Position numbers and translations under genes: made by a program. Under the pieces are notes generated by a model. The model made no database searches, was not told the origin of the DNA, and saw only the letters and a program-made list of their open reading frames with translations. DNA of 54,853 nucleotides from assembly GCA_003427395.1 (NCBI GenBank), contig BFEA01000181.1, positions 2,003,462-2,058,314 of the forward strand, given 5' to 3'. Shown one piece after another: positions 1 through 10,240 of this stretch. The stretch's first letter is position 1; every line of letters begins with the position of its first letter. This DNA is from Chara braunii. Lineage: Eukaryota; Streptophyta; Charophyceae; Charales; Characeae.

Positions 1-63
1 CCCCCCCCCCCCCCTTGGAACAACTAAGGAGACCTGACACGGTGGCGGGACCACCACACAGCT

Positions 64-105
64 ACCGGTAGGCCAAAAGCAGAATCCACAATTTGGCCTA
101 CCGGT
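64..105. repeat. perfect 14-bp inverted repeat (hairpin)
   Basis: The arms ACCGGTAGGCCAAA (64-77) and TTTGGCCTACCGGT (92-105) are exact reverse complements around a 14-nt loop. A C-homopolymer occupies bases 1-14, and two short CCCCCCGAA motifs follow the hairpin. No ORF or known element end was recognised, so this could be the foldback tip of a repeat cut by the window edge. Confidence 0.7.
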
Positions 106-379
106 CCCCCCGAATTTTGGACGGCGGGGGTCCCCCCGAACTACTACGAAGCCGAAGAATGACGTCAACAACATTCTCGAAGTACGAGCATATGGCGACT
201 AATGTCGCACGCTTCGGGCACCAGGTATGTCTCACGCTACACTCATAACCTCGTTCCCCAACTCACATATGACACTCTCACCTAAGGAACACTATTGCTC
301 CATCTCTAACATACAGCAACGCAACTCGGAAATGGTTGCCTGCTCAGTCAGTGTGGGTGTGTCCACCATACTTGTTTGT

Positions 380-600
380 CCCTGTTTTCCCTGTCTGTCT
401 GTGTGTCATGCCCTTCCTCTTATTAGTTTCTCCTTCTCTTTCTTCTCCCTCTTCTTCCTCTTTCTCCTCGATCGTGACTTTCTTCTCCTTCTTCTTCATC
501 TTTTTCTTCATCTGCTTGACCCTGCATTTTTCTCCCTTCGATCCTCCTTTGTACTCTGCTTTTAGCAGTCACACAAAATTCGACCCTTGTCTTTTGTGAT
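380..600. repeat. pyrimidine-rich low-complexity tract
   Basis: This stretch is rich in CTTC and TTCTCC and produces only artefactual Ser/Phe/Leu-rich reading frames. I see no gene between 110 and 700. Confidence 0.6.
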
Positions 601-720
601 CACAGCGACTGGCTCCGTACGAAAAGAAAATCATGACCAAAACGATGATTTTGCGGGAATAGAGATCCCAACTGGTGATAGTTCATAATTAATAACGATA
701 ATATAGCAATAATACTAATA

Positions 721-727
721 ATAATTT

Positions 728-759
<32 letters not shown>

Positions 760-800
760 GTAATAATAAAGATAATAATAATAATATTAGTAAAAATAAT
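721..800. repeat. (AAT)n microsatellite, AT-rich surroundings
   Basis: Imperfect AAT/TAA trinucleotide repeats sit in AT-rich DNA from about 675 to 900. The long Tyr- and Ile-rich frames here are repeat artefacts. Confidence 0.85.
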
Positions 801-1097
801 GATAGTAAATTTGATGTATAAATGATTATATATATATATGTATATAACTATCAGATAATAATAGTAATAATAAAATTGTTGTATAATCGAATGTATATAA
901 ACCATCTTTCTAATTTTCCGGGTCAAAACAACACTGTCAGATACGCATTTAATCCCTTTGCCATCCTTGTTTATCCTCCTTCTTCTCCCATACATACGTC
1001 TTTCCTCCTTCACACTAATTCAGAAGAATCTGCCCATCGATTCGTGGTTAAACTCATCAAATGGCAAGAGAAATAATCAAAGAAAATGTTAAAAGCA

Positions 1098-1098
<1 letters not shown>

Positions 1099-1163
<65 letters not shown>
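1099..1163. repeat. (AAT)n microsatellite
   Basis: About 20 nearly perfect AAT repeats end in AAAAAGG. On the minus strand they read as poly-tyrosine, which is an artefact. Confidence 0.95.
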
Positions 1164-1165
<2 letters not shown>

Positions 1166-1384
1166 GGTAATTCATTACTTATATTCCACGAGGTGTTGAA
1201 ACTTTGTCGTGCGTAACCGAGGCTATGGAGGGGGCTTATATCAACCGGCTTGATCATCTAGGCAGGCGGCGACAATCGTGAGGAGTCATCACGCGATCGT
1301 CACGCCAGTGAGCCAATCTAGGTGAATGTCTCCTCTCTTACTCCCCTCTCTCTCTGTCTCTTCCTCCCCCCCTCTCTCATATTC

Positions 1385-1430
1385 ACGCACACGCACACAC
1401 ATTCACGTACACACACACACACGCACGCAT
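1385..1430. repeat. (CA)n microsatellite
   Basis: Imperfect CA dinucleotide repeat with CACG variants. It lies just left of the palindromic repeat family at 1440-2110. Confidence 0.85.
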
Positions 1431-1439
1431 GCTCACACT

Positions 1440-1823
1440 CACACAATCACACTCATACTCGCATACGAGCAAATGAGTGTGGCGGAGTATATTCCCACTC
1501 TTTAGCGGTAGATACATTTGCCATAGCTAGTGGTAGATTCTTTTGCTTTTGTTCTCCCCACCGACAAAAGTTCTATGGAGTGGCTATGGCATTGGAGACT
1601 TCCCTTCTCCCTCCCTCTCCCCAGACACTCACACATTCCATCGATAGGACGAGCAAAAACGAAATGAATCTTCCGTTGAAACGAGAAAATATATACTACC
1701 ACTTTTTGATTTGCTCGTTCTATCGATCTAAGTAGCGTGAGGCGAGCTGCGGATGAGAGACTTATCTGTTGGCCAAGGTTGGAGACTTATCGTCTCTCCC
1801 TCTCTTTCGCAAGCACACACGCA

Positions 1824-1864
<41 letters not shown>

Positions 1865-2110
1865 TTGTAAGCATGTACACATTCACACAATCCGACAGTA
1901 AGTTCACAGATAACCGGGGGGGGGTGAGATTATGACAGCGGGCGATGTATGTGGTTGTACTTTTCCATGATTCATTTGACTTTGCTCATCCTATTGTCAA
2001 AGTAGCGTGAGGTATCCGAGGGGTCGATGCATTCACACACGTAACATTGCATCTTTCTGTTATTTAGTGATAGATTTATTAGCTTTTGCTCATCCCACGA
2101 TGAGGGCAAA
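1440..2110 (+). repeat. palindromic repeat family, left-end copies
   Basis: The best-preserved piece is 1641-1732. It starts ATCGATAGGACGAGCAAA and ends TTTGCTCGTTCTATCGAT, near-perfect terminal inverted repeats enclosing a 92-bp unit. It is followed by a GGTTGGAGACTTATC motif and a CA microsatellite at 1815-1862. The same order of motifs, reverse-complemented, occurs at 54600-54853. More diverged pieces (TTTGCTCATCC, AAGTAGCGTGAGG) lie at 1960-2015 and 2075-2100. The unit looks like a small foldback or MITE-like element that carries a dinucleotide repeat with it. No protein is encoded. Confidence 0.6.
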
Positions 2111-2229
2111 TCATGTGGTAAGTGATTCATTGGTTATAATGCAGCTCGATTTGCCTAAGTTGCAGTATATCGGGATAACCGCATGCGAGGTTGTTATCGG
2201 CACAAGTGTGCACCACTATGAATCGGATA

Positions 2230-2740
2230 GGCAGCAGATAAGTTTTCTTTCCCCTTGTTTTTCTTTCTTCGTTCTTTTTCTACTACTTTTTCCTTCTTAC
2301 TTCACCTCCCCTTGTTGCACACTTGTTATCCTTAATCGCCTGTGCTCGCACTCCCGCACACTCTCTTCCCACTCATGCCTGCTTTTCATCTCCCTTTTGT
2401 CACTCTCGTCCCTCCCATACTCCAAACGCGATGGTCCTCCCCGCAGTCATTGTCTCCTCCATCGTAGCTGTTTGCTTCTTGCCTCCTCCTTCATCTCCTT
2501 CGTCGTCCTCCTCCTTGCCATCTTCCTATTCCCATTCTCCACCTTCCTCCGTCCTCTTTCTTGCGCTTCTCCCCCTTGCGCGTTTGTTCCCGGTCCGCTC
2601 GCCAGTTGTTCTCTTGGTCGAAGTGCCCTGCTCCACCTTACTCACGCGACACTTCTCCCTCACACTATCTTTCCCCACTCCCGCTTCTTTCCTACTCCTT
2701 TCATGCGTTTCTTCCTCCCCTATACGTCCATGTTTCGCAG
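2230..2740. repeat. C/T-rich low-complexity DNA
   Basis: A long CT-biased stretch creates overlapping Ser/Pro/Leu-rich open frames in several phases. No frame shows a domain or a non-repetitive composition, so I do not call a gene. Confidence 0.5.
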
Positions 2741-2934
2741 GTATGTTGCCCGCTAGTCTTCCTTCTTGTGCGCATCCTTCCCATGGGAATACCATGAAGC
2801 CAAATCATGGAGTCGGCACACTCACGCACTCCTTCCTTTCTAAGACGTGTTCAACCTTCACATTTGATCATGCATCTCTCCCCTACTACGCTCAGTCTTT
2901 CTCATTCGTACTTATTTGAAATCGTAGTCGTGAA

Positions 2935-2946
2935 TAAATAATAACA

Positions 2947-2986
<40 letters not shown>

Positions 2987-3015
2987 GTAATAATAATAAC
3001 AGTAATAATAATAAT
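2935..3015. repeat. (AAT)n microsatellite
   Basis: A run of AAT repeats with a few GTA and ACA interruptions. Confidence 0.9.
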
Positions 3016-3419
3016 ATAAGAAAAATGAACGTATACTTTCCATTTTCGTGACCGGATTCATTCGGAATAAGGAAATTGCCATGTTCGATCCAGCCCCCCC
3101 CCTTATTTGAAGTAGCCCTCGCTTCTACTTATGCAAAGGTAACGTACACCCTCACCTTTCGGGGAGGGGGGGGATTGAGATCCATTCACTCAAACTCTCC
3201 CATTGATGGAAGCGACCGAAAGTCGAAGCGAGATCCACACTCACTCGTTCATGCACGTATTCACACACTCGAACATACATATCCTTAGTGGTAAAAGCAG
3301 TAGTATAGACACCCAAGGTCGCGAGACTTACCTCTCTTTATTCCTCTTTTTCGCTGTTGCCATAATCGCCTTCGTCGTTGTCGTCGATGTCACTATCGCT
3401 GGTCTACAGGTAAGTGTTC

Positions 3420-3810
3420 CAGCGACTTCGCTTCCTTCCTCCTCTCCTCTTTCTCCTTCTCCTTTTTTTTTTTTTTTTTTTTCTTCTTCTCTTACACACT
3501 CACCCTTTCCCTGATTAGGGGCACGTTTTCCTGTGAACGCGGACACTCAAGCAACACCACAATAAAGCAGCAGCTGTACTTCCCGAAGAATGCGGGATGA
3601 TGGCGCCGAATGTTGAGAATCAGCGACGGGTACCTCCGCCTCTTCTATCTCCCCCCACTTCTCCTTCTCCTTCTTCTCCTTCTTCTTCTTCTCACGTCCT
3701 CCTTCTTTCACGAGGATCTCCGCTCCCCAGCTTACTCGTGATATCGCCCTTCTGGCCCCGGTCTCTTTTCTTCTCTTACTCCTCTCTCCTTCTTTCTCTC
3801 TCCCTCTAAA
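3420..3810. repeat. polypyrimidine (TTC/CCT) tract with T18 run
   Basis: TTC- and TCC-rich DNA has a T homopolymer near 3463-3482. A similar TTC-rich tract lies at 53200-53410. Each tract is followed within 0.5 kb by a tRNA-like repeat, suggesting the two window ends carry related repeat blocks. Confidence 0.6.
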
Positions 3811-4152
3811 ACCGGGTTCGTGCGACGTCGTGCCGAGCTTCTCGGCGGCCAAGTCCTTCACGACTTAGGCCGGATGAACCTATTCTAGTTTCAGCGGTAC
3901 ATTCGAAAAGGTGAGTAAGAAGAAAACACGGGGTTTGGAAAAAGAAAACCTAGTAAAACAACGAAAAATAATTTAGAGAAAAAGTAAAAGAAAAACGAAA
4001 AAGAAAACTTACCTCCAGCTACCCCGTCGTGACAACTGTCTCAACGGGGTCCAACTGTACTTGGTTCCAACCTTGAAGTCAAGGGTTCGAATCTCGCCTG
4101 TCTGAGGGCGGGCTGAAAAGGCAGGCCCTGCCCCCTTCACAGCTAGCAAAAG

Positions 4153-4232
4153 GAGTTAGCCCAGAAGCAGGTCGGATTCGATCCCAGGATTCCTTGCGTA
4201 TCAATCTGTGCCTGTACCTACTAGGCTAACTC
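4153..4232 (-). repeat. tRNA-like (SINE-like) element, 80 nt
   Basis: On the minus strand this begins GAGTTAGCC and ends GGCTAACTC, a perfect 9-bp terminal stem. The putative A box TAGCCTAGTAGG (4228-4217) and B box GGATCGAATCC (4184-4174) match RNA polymerase III internal promoter consensuses. The length and spacing suit a tRNA cloverleaf, but I could not define a convincing anticodon arm. A diverged relative of about 78 nt lies at 53849-53926. Separately, GGGTTCGAATCTC at 4084-4097 on the plus strand looks like another T-arm. A tRNA-derived SINE head or tRNA pseudogene is the most likely identity. Confidence 0.5.
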
Positions 4233-4239
4233 TTAATAT

Positions 4240-4480
4240 GGTTTTGTTAGAAGCTAACTTGCCCTTAGTAGAGTACCGGGCCCAGCTTAGCTAGTACATA
4301 AGGCCTGCAGCCTATCGTAGGGGAAACCCAGGCCACTGTTGGCCACCGCAGCCTGTTACAACAGGCTTGGCCCTTCCTTTCTAGTAGCCTCGGCCGCATG
4401 GCCGGGGCCTTTATTAATTTTCTCCTATATTTTAGTCTGCGGACCCAGTCATACTTTCTCGGTCATCAACTAACTGAGAA
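4240..4480. other. GC-rich hairpin-containing spacer, no gene
   Basis: It contains short foldbacks such as AGCCTGTT-AC-AACAGGCT near 4351-4368 and a GGCCGCATGGCC motif. No coding potential was recognised. Confidence 0.4.
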
Positions 4481-4486
4481 AATCGT

Positions 4487-4585
4487 CCTTTGTGATCGGA
4501 GGTTCTATTTACTAATCGACCTTTTCTGTTTTGACTAACCGTTCGTCCTTTGTGGTCGGAGGTTCTATTTACTAATCATTTCGCA
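4487..4585. repeat. 60-bp tandem repeat, two copies
   Basis: The motif TCGTCCTTTGTGATCGGAGG followed by TTCTATTTACTAATC starts near 4487 and recurs near 4547 with one substitution. It lies downstream (in minus-strand sense) of the truncated Helitron helicase. Confidence 0.65.
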
Positions 4586-4807
4586 GTCTCTGCGCGTGTC
4601 GGAATGGCGCGTGCGGTCATTTCATCTACTAACCTCCGTCGTTTTTACATGCTCTGCGATCACTCAAAATTTTCAACCCCTGACTCTTGTCCGTGCGTGC
4701 CGTGTCTTGGCCCTTGCGGTTACTACACTCTTATGACCATAATGGTTGAGGGGCTTGCCCCAGTTTCTGTTTTTAGCCGTCTCCGTTCTAACAGTTGGTG
4801 TCGACAT

Positions 4808-4869
4808 TGTGTCGACTGCAAAATCATGAGTGGATACCCTTGTAAGGATATCAACTCCGACACCGGTTT
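4808..4869. repeat. nested palindromic module, copy 1
   Basis: The outer arms GTGTCGA and TCCGACAC enclose the inner hairpin GATACCCTT-GT-AAGGATATC, which has one mismatch. It is directly followed by GGTTTGA-GTAG-TCAAACC. The same nested arrangement recurs at 54549-54620, where the inner hairpin is a perfect 12-bp stem. It lies immediately beyond the last recognisable Helitron helicase codon on the minus strand. Helitrons end in a hairpin, but I could not see the diagnostic CTRR end. Confidence 0.55.
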
Positions 4870-4875
4870 GAGTAG

Positions 4876-6322
4876 TCAAACCTCGACACGTGATACGGTT
4901 TGTCCTTGCGACTTGTTCATCGTTACAGCAAAAACAAGGTGAACTGCAAATTGCCTCCTTAACCATTTGAACCCAGTTGTTTCACCATCGCTTGTCAGAT
5001 CAATCTTGGGGATCAGTGTTGTTTTACCCGTGTGCATTATTGTCACTTCCAACAAATCATCATTAACGATCTTCTTCAGAATCAGCCTTGTACCGTTGCA
5101 AAGTCCTTGCGTCGGTGACAAATTTCGCAAAAGCATCACAGACGCACCAATTTTTAAGCGCAACTTGTGATGTGGAAGGCCAGATTCGTCAAGAGAGTTT
5201 TAAAACTCTTGCTCAATACCAAGTCCGGTATCATCTGAATCAGGATAATCAACGCTGAAAAAGTTACAGATCTCCCCTGTGAAGTCGTCAAGAACACAGT
5301 TGTGGCATCGTCATTAGTAGGGCATAGAATTAATCGAGTCAAGAAATACTTGGCATCCCCCACATGGTTCGACACATCATCAAACGTCCATGAAATCAAC
5401 TCATCAATTGGTTTATCCGTACAAATCTCACGTGGCAATCTGACCGCAGCAGGTTCATTAGGAACAATACGAGGATGGTCACCATTCCCAATACGCATAA
5501 AAAAGTGGGCATACATTCGTGCCATTTCATTATTCCCCAAGCTTAAGATTCGCATATTTTCATTTAGTTGATGAACCTCAAAAAGTTTCCACACATGAGA
5601 CATTTTCATGGACGCATCAATTTGTTGCACTCGCGATCCGTGTTTCACAACGGGCAAAACCTGTCTAACATCCCCAGTTAGAAGTAGAATTTTCCCATCA
5701 AACGGCGCGTCATTGTTACAGAGGTACCGAAGTGTGATGTCAAGAACTTCCAAGTGAAACTTGTTATTCATCGGAGTGTCGTCCCAAACAATCAAGTCGT
5801 CACGACGGATAAGCTCCGCAAGATCACTTTGTTTCGCAATCAAAAACTGACGTGTCTTATCAGGTTTTAAAGGAGCGCGAAATCGTGAGTGAAAAGTTCG
5901 ACCCCCGTCAAAAGAGTCGCCGCTATGCCACTCGACGAGACGCTCAGTGCAATGGCAGAACACGACCAGATGCCCGCCAAAATCGTTTCAATGCAAAAAG
6001 TCTTCCCTGTTTAAGCCGGTGCATCGACAAAAACACGCAATGGTTTTTTCTCTTGCACAACTTGAACAACTCTTTCCACCAACGCTCGTTGACGTAGACA
6101 AAGACGTCGAACATTTGACTCATATTTGCCTTGCATTTGAATCGGATCATACAACAACTCGTCGTTAAGAATCGAGGATACAGTTTTGTTCTCGTAATGT
6201 CTGGTTATGTTCTCAACAATCGTTTCCCCGCCAATTGTTGGATAATAAAGGCAGAACCGACGGATGTTTTTTCCAGACTCTTGCAAAATACGGTCAAGAT
6301 GGAACAACACTAAGGATTGCAA
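4876..6322 (-). pseudogene. Helitron Pif1-type helicase, disrupted
   Basis: Helicase motifs are present in order. Walker A appears as DAPA-stop-TGKTF, with a TAA at 6013-6011 replacing the expected Gly codon. GRTFHSRFRAPL follows after a frameshift. Walker B reads LIVWDDTPM, with Asp where Pif1-type proteins usually have Glu. Then come GDVRQVLPVV, NENMRI, the LCNGTRLIL block near 5090, and MNKSQGQT. The ORF stops at 4876 soon after SQGQT, so the C-terminal end is missing. Function would be unwinding during rolling-circle transposition, but this copy cannot be active. Confidence 0.85.
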
Positions 6323-6358
6323 AATGTTCGGCGGAACGATTTCTTTGCCTGCGCGACA

Positions 6359-6943
6359 CTAAAAATCGTCACACATCTTATCCCAATGTCGTTCGAAGAA
6401 ACGGACCGGATCGTTCACCGGACCAAACGCAAGAACCATAACAAATATTTTATGAACTTCTTCAGGTATGTAATACGCGGCTTCTGTGTCTATGCATTGA
6501 TCGTATGCATTGTTTGTTCGCAAAAGACCCAATCGAAAACACACAGATCAGAACGAATCGTATTCGACTTTGTCCACCGTATAAATTTTGACAAAAGAGG
6601 GCACCCCACGAGAATGTTCATGGTTTTGCAACACAAAAAGATATAATCGTTCCCCTTCTATGATCCTCACGTGATGCAACCAAGATATCTCTTCAAAAGG
6701 ACCACCGTGAAGGTCACGTTTTTTTCGGTTCCACTTCTTATGTTTGTTATCCTACACATGAGTATTAACGATTTCTGTGTAAAGAGGAAGCCCCTCTTTA
6801 GGAACATGTTCGTTCAAAGAGTTGTGTTCCATCCATGCCGCCAATTTCGTTTTCGGTGGTCCATTTGAAACAACTTCATGCTCAGTCATAAGTTCGAATT
6901 GCACTTTTTGCATGTTTTCGAGATGGACGGGTAATCTTTCCAC
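6359..6943 (-). pseudogene. Helitron Rep-helicase linker
   Basis: 6943-6752 carries AVERLPVHLENMQKVQF, the usual VRLPVHLPG-like block after Rep. 6544-6359 carries LLRTNNAYDQCID followed by HKIFVMVLAFGPVNDPVRFFE, matching the linker ahead of the helicase (a LRxLFVxLL block followed by a Trp/Glu-rich stretch). The two pieces lie in different frames. This is sequence decay, not separate genes. Confidence 0.7.
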
Positions 6944-6949
6944 CGCGGG

Positions 6950-7690
6950 TCATTGTTCTACAACGTCAAACTCAAATAGAAGCCAGCATGCTTCGCATAC
7001 ACCTACAACACGCATATCTTGATACAGTTTGGCCTCGTCAATGACCGCATTATTATCTTGCTCACAAACCATAGTACGATCGCACCCTTTGTACACGTAC
7101 TTGCACACCTTGATGTTAGCACAATATTCAACATTCAAGTGACAATTAAACCTCGTTAGCAAGTACGGGTTATACCGGATCACACGATGATTGTCGTAAA
7201 CGACACCATTTTGAACAACCGTAAAACCACCGTCACTTGGTTTCCTTCTCCTACAGGAAGGGTACGTTTGTTCGTCTTTGAATGTTGTTGTTGAAATGAA
7301 ATCTTTCAGAAATCCTTTTGTGCATTTTCCGTTCTCCGTACACGAAGCGTAGCGTTTCTCCGCACCGCAAATCCCGTGCAAAATGAACTTGGTTACCCTT
7401 TCTCTCAATTCCCCTTCTAGAGGAATCTCGACACACACCACATTGCCAACAGCATCCGCATCTCGAATTTTATCATCCGAATGCAGGATAACCAATATAT
7501 GTGCGTGTGGTAAACCCCTTTTTTGAAACTCCATCACATACAGCATTTCACTCACCCTACCAAAGATCCGTTTGTTCTTTATCTCACCAATCAGTTGTGC
7601 AAGATAACCTTTGAACACTCGCGCAAGAAAATCCGGCCTGTCGTTAGGACATTGACTTGGTAACAAGGCTTGTTTGATCTCCGACCAGTT
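6950..7690 (-). pseudogene. Helitron Rep domain (HUH endonuclease)
   Basis: The HUH metal-binding motif reads FQKRGLPHAHILVIL, with the HAH at 7507-7499. Upstream is the conserved block DRPDFLARVFKGYLAQL. The tyrosine motif reads NIKVCKYVYKGCDR. In Helitrons this block normally carries two tyrosines three residues apart (YLFKY type), and here the stretch looks a few residues short, so one catalytic tyrosine is probably lost. The frame ends at a TGA after EFDVVEQ, and the following block continues as PAVERLPVHLEN. Confidence 0.8.
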
Positions 7691-8177
7691 ATGTCATAGT
7701 GATAAAACCGAATCGCCTCACAATTGTCATGCTGTTGTGATATCTTTCACTCATATATCGGCCCCCCGGAATGAACGTTGACGGTAAAACCACTTTTGTC
7801 CAAACACGCTCACCACGTTGATTTTGTTCCGCATCGTCTCGTAAATCCTGATAATACTCCGAGCGCAATTCTTTTTGGTGAAATCTCACCCATTTTAAGC
7901 GGAGAGATTCAACTTTAGTATACGCCATGCAACAAAACTCATGGAAGAGACGCGATGCATAAAGGAGGCAAGACCTTTCACCATCGCGCTCGTGAAGGTG
8001 AAATGCATAGTACTCCCTGACACTAAGTCCTGGTGGCCATTTAGTTTCCGAGACACGTCGGACAGACCAACTATCAATTCCCTTAGGGAAAAGTAAAACA
8101 AACCTTAAGTAGTCGTGCGCTCGTGAACATTCCGAAAACACAACGGTCTGCCGCTCACCCGGAAGAGGAGTACGCAA
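7689..8177 (-). pseudogene. Helitron-like N domain, part 2
   Basis: Blocks typical of the domain occur in order: LRFVLLFPKGIDSW, LSVREYYAFHLHER, SRLFHEFCCMAYTKVESLRL and LPSTFIPGGRYM, ending FGFITMT, which in Helitrons leads into the Rep domain. The expected continuation after ITMT is interrupted here: a short deletion and stop separate it from WSEIKQALLPSQ, the next conserved block. Confidence 0.8.
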
Positions 8178-8189
8178 ACGAATTTTGAG

Positions 8190-8633
8190 CTAACGAGGAA
8201 GGAGTTCATCGGCCATCAGAACACACACCTCATGTAAACCCATAGGACGGTTATAACGCCTTGCATGTTCCTCATCTGGCAAGGCATCCGGATTTATCAC
8301 CAACTTCCACCCGTTCAACGCTTCCGGCGGAAGGTCAGAAACTGTCATAAAGTCCTTCACGTAATTGTTACATTGTTGTAGCAATTCATGAAACCTTCTC
8401 AATATGCGTTTCGCCCGATCAAGTTCGACATCGGATGTACGTGCAGGTATGTTAAGGAAATCTACCCTTTGGTCAATCACATCGTCCAAACGTTGCGGAT
8501 CGTGTAAATATAGTTGTGCAAACTGAGGACGCTCCCCTTCCCCCACAGCCAATGCACGGACATGATGAAAGATTGGACCTTGAGCCCTAAGTTGACCGCG
8601 AAATCCTCGAACACCATCGCTCGGCTGCTTCAA
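8190..8633 (-). pseudogene. Helitron-like N domain, part 1
   Basis: Residues around GPIFHHVRALAVGEGERPQF followed by AQLYLHDP match the typical Helitron segment in which an imported GQIYH/PQFAQLYI block precedes the Rep domain. A second block, RRFHELLQQCNNYVKDF, follows. The segment ends at a stop and continues in another frame at 8177. Confidence 0.75.
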
Positions 8634-8730
8634 CTGCGAGGATGCGATGGATAAACTATTATTAATTATCCTCGCATTGTTTCGAAGGAATCAACCATCG
8701 AAAGTTTGAGACGTCCAATGGGAAAGAATT

Positions 8731-9048
8731 TCAAGCTCCGGGGAGCCTTCGGAAGGCCATTCCCACAAAGGACAACGTTTTGTACCTTTTCGGCAACACA
8801 TCTTTGTCCATTTTTTTTTCATGATGCCACAATTTAGCACCACAATGCTTACACGGATCTAAACCGCCAATGCCGAACGGTTCAACAGTGCTAGCATTTC
8901 GAAAAATCGCTACAGTGTTATCAACCGCCTCATACGTTGTTGCCACGGGTGCCGAAGGGAGTGCATTCAGATCAGCAGCCAGAACATCATGTGAATCATT
9001 CATTTCTTCCTCACGACTATTTGGCTCACTGTCTTCACGATTGCTCAT
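8731..9048 (-). pseudogene. Helitron RepHel, N-terminal Cys-rich segment
   Basis: An open segment of about 105 codons contains CKHCGAKLWHHEKK about two thirds along, a CX2C pattern with Trp and Glu that resembles the Cys motif at the start of Helitron proteins. It is followed in order by the other RepHel domains. Just upstream (9075-9170) lie about three imperfect 30-bp repeats around CTCCTCGATTGTCTCGC. The segment is frame-disrupted from the next one. Confidence 0.6.
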
Positions 9049-9353
9049 TGAATTTCAATTTCTCATGGATGGATTTTGTGATTGTCTTGCTCACGAGGAC
9101 AGACTCTGCGAGTGTCTCGCCCGAGAAGATTGACTCCTCGATTGTCTCGCAGGAGAAGATGCACTCCTCGATTACGCAAAGACGCTCGCTCTAATCTCTC
9201 GAAGGATATTCACAGCGAACAACTTCGCCTCACAACCTGCACAAAATTTTTATGAGCACGCTCATCTTCTTTCCTTCTATGATTCTTAACCGCAACTCTC
9301 AATGCACTCATGCGTTTAACATGAAAGTTTGGTAGTCTTCTCTCACTTTTCCT

Positions 9354-10080
9354 TCATTTTGAAATCTTACTCGACGTCGAACATGATTCATTAATATTGA
9401 TTCTATCGACTTGTTCCGTTCCTCTACCATCCTCTACAGTACTTTCAACAACTATCGCACTTCCATCATAGCCCGATGACACACGGAGAGACATCGACGA
9501 CAACGATCCAAGTTCCAAACGACGCATGACTTTATTGGCACGCAATCGTCGAATCAACAACATACGGTACCGTCTGTTGCGCCTTAAACAAATTGGTTTC
9601 CATAATAATAATCTTCTCCGTCGATTATGTGATCCAATGAACTTTCTAAACAATGTGTTCGGCGAATTCGGTTGGGCCGTAGCAGCAAAAGATGGATGTG
9701 CATGAACATTTGTCTGTAACGAACCTACCAAATACTTCCCTCAAGGCATGATCATTTGGAACCTTACCCACCACACCATACCGCACCACAACATTCGATT
9801 GATGGCGACGTTGTTCCATATCATGCATCTCCCTCGCGATGGTATACTCGTACTGTTCACAATCTTGGACGTACTTATGCATTCTGGAATTATCATCATA
9901 GAGGTAATAATCGTACGAAACATCTAGATCATCTGCTTCATCAATATGCATCGGCACATCGGAGCGTGATAATCCCGCACCCGCTCTCCGACGATGTGTC
10001 TCGACCGCGGCGTTATCTTGAGCGGACGCTTGACCATCTGTGCCGATCAGCACGAACAACAAAGAATATGCCAAATACAA
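9354..10080 (-). other. unassigned open segments upstream of Helitron
   Basis: Two overlapping open stretches (10080-9646 and 9731-9354) have mixed composition, one acidic and Tyr-rich (DYYLYDDNSRMHKYVQ), the other Arg-rich. I recognise neither. They lie just upstream of, and codirectional with, the Helitron N-terminus, so they may be its 5' part in shifted frames or an unrelated remnant. Confidence 0.25.
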
Positions 10081-10240
10081 ATTAAGTGACTGTTTGCATG
10101 GGGCGTCCGTGGGTCAGTGTCAGGTCAACATCCGTCGATAATTGTCGGCATGGAGCAGACGCTTGACCATCTGCGCCGACCATCTGCATGCTTGCCTGCC
10201 TGGGCGTCTGTGGGCCAGGGCCAGGTCAACGCCTTTCTGT
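10022..10240. repeat. diverged ~132-bp direct duplication
   Basis: GGACGCTTGACCATCTGTGCCGA near 10022 recurs as CAGACGCTTGACCATCTGCG near 10152. The following GGGCGTCCGTGGGTCAG block near 10099 recurs as GGGCGTCTGTGGGCCAG near 10201. The duplication joins the Helitron side to the CTGY arrays. Confidence 0.5.

Larger units (their letters stand above)
4876..9050 (-). mobile_element. degenerate Helitron (RepHel), 3'-truncated
   Basis: In minus-strand order I recognise the Helitron parts: a Cys-rich N-terminal segment, the Helitron-like N domain, an HUH replication initiator, a linker, and a SF1B Pif1-type helicase. RepHel is the rolling-circle transposase-helicase of Helitrons. The polypeptide is split into at least eight pieces by stops and frameshifts, and the helicase stops shortly after NKSQGQT, before the final conserved part. 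This is an old inactive copy. No intact 5'-TC or 3'-CTRR terminus was identified. Confidence 0.85.

Noticed and set aside
1057-1257. Poly-tyrosine minus-strand reading frame
   Set aside because: It is the translation of an AAT microsatellite and not a gene.
2007-2919. Long Ser/Leu/Pro-rich overlapping frames
   Set aside because: They are created by C/T-biased low-complexity DNA. Several phases are open at once and no domain is visible.
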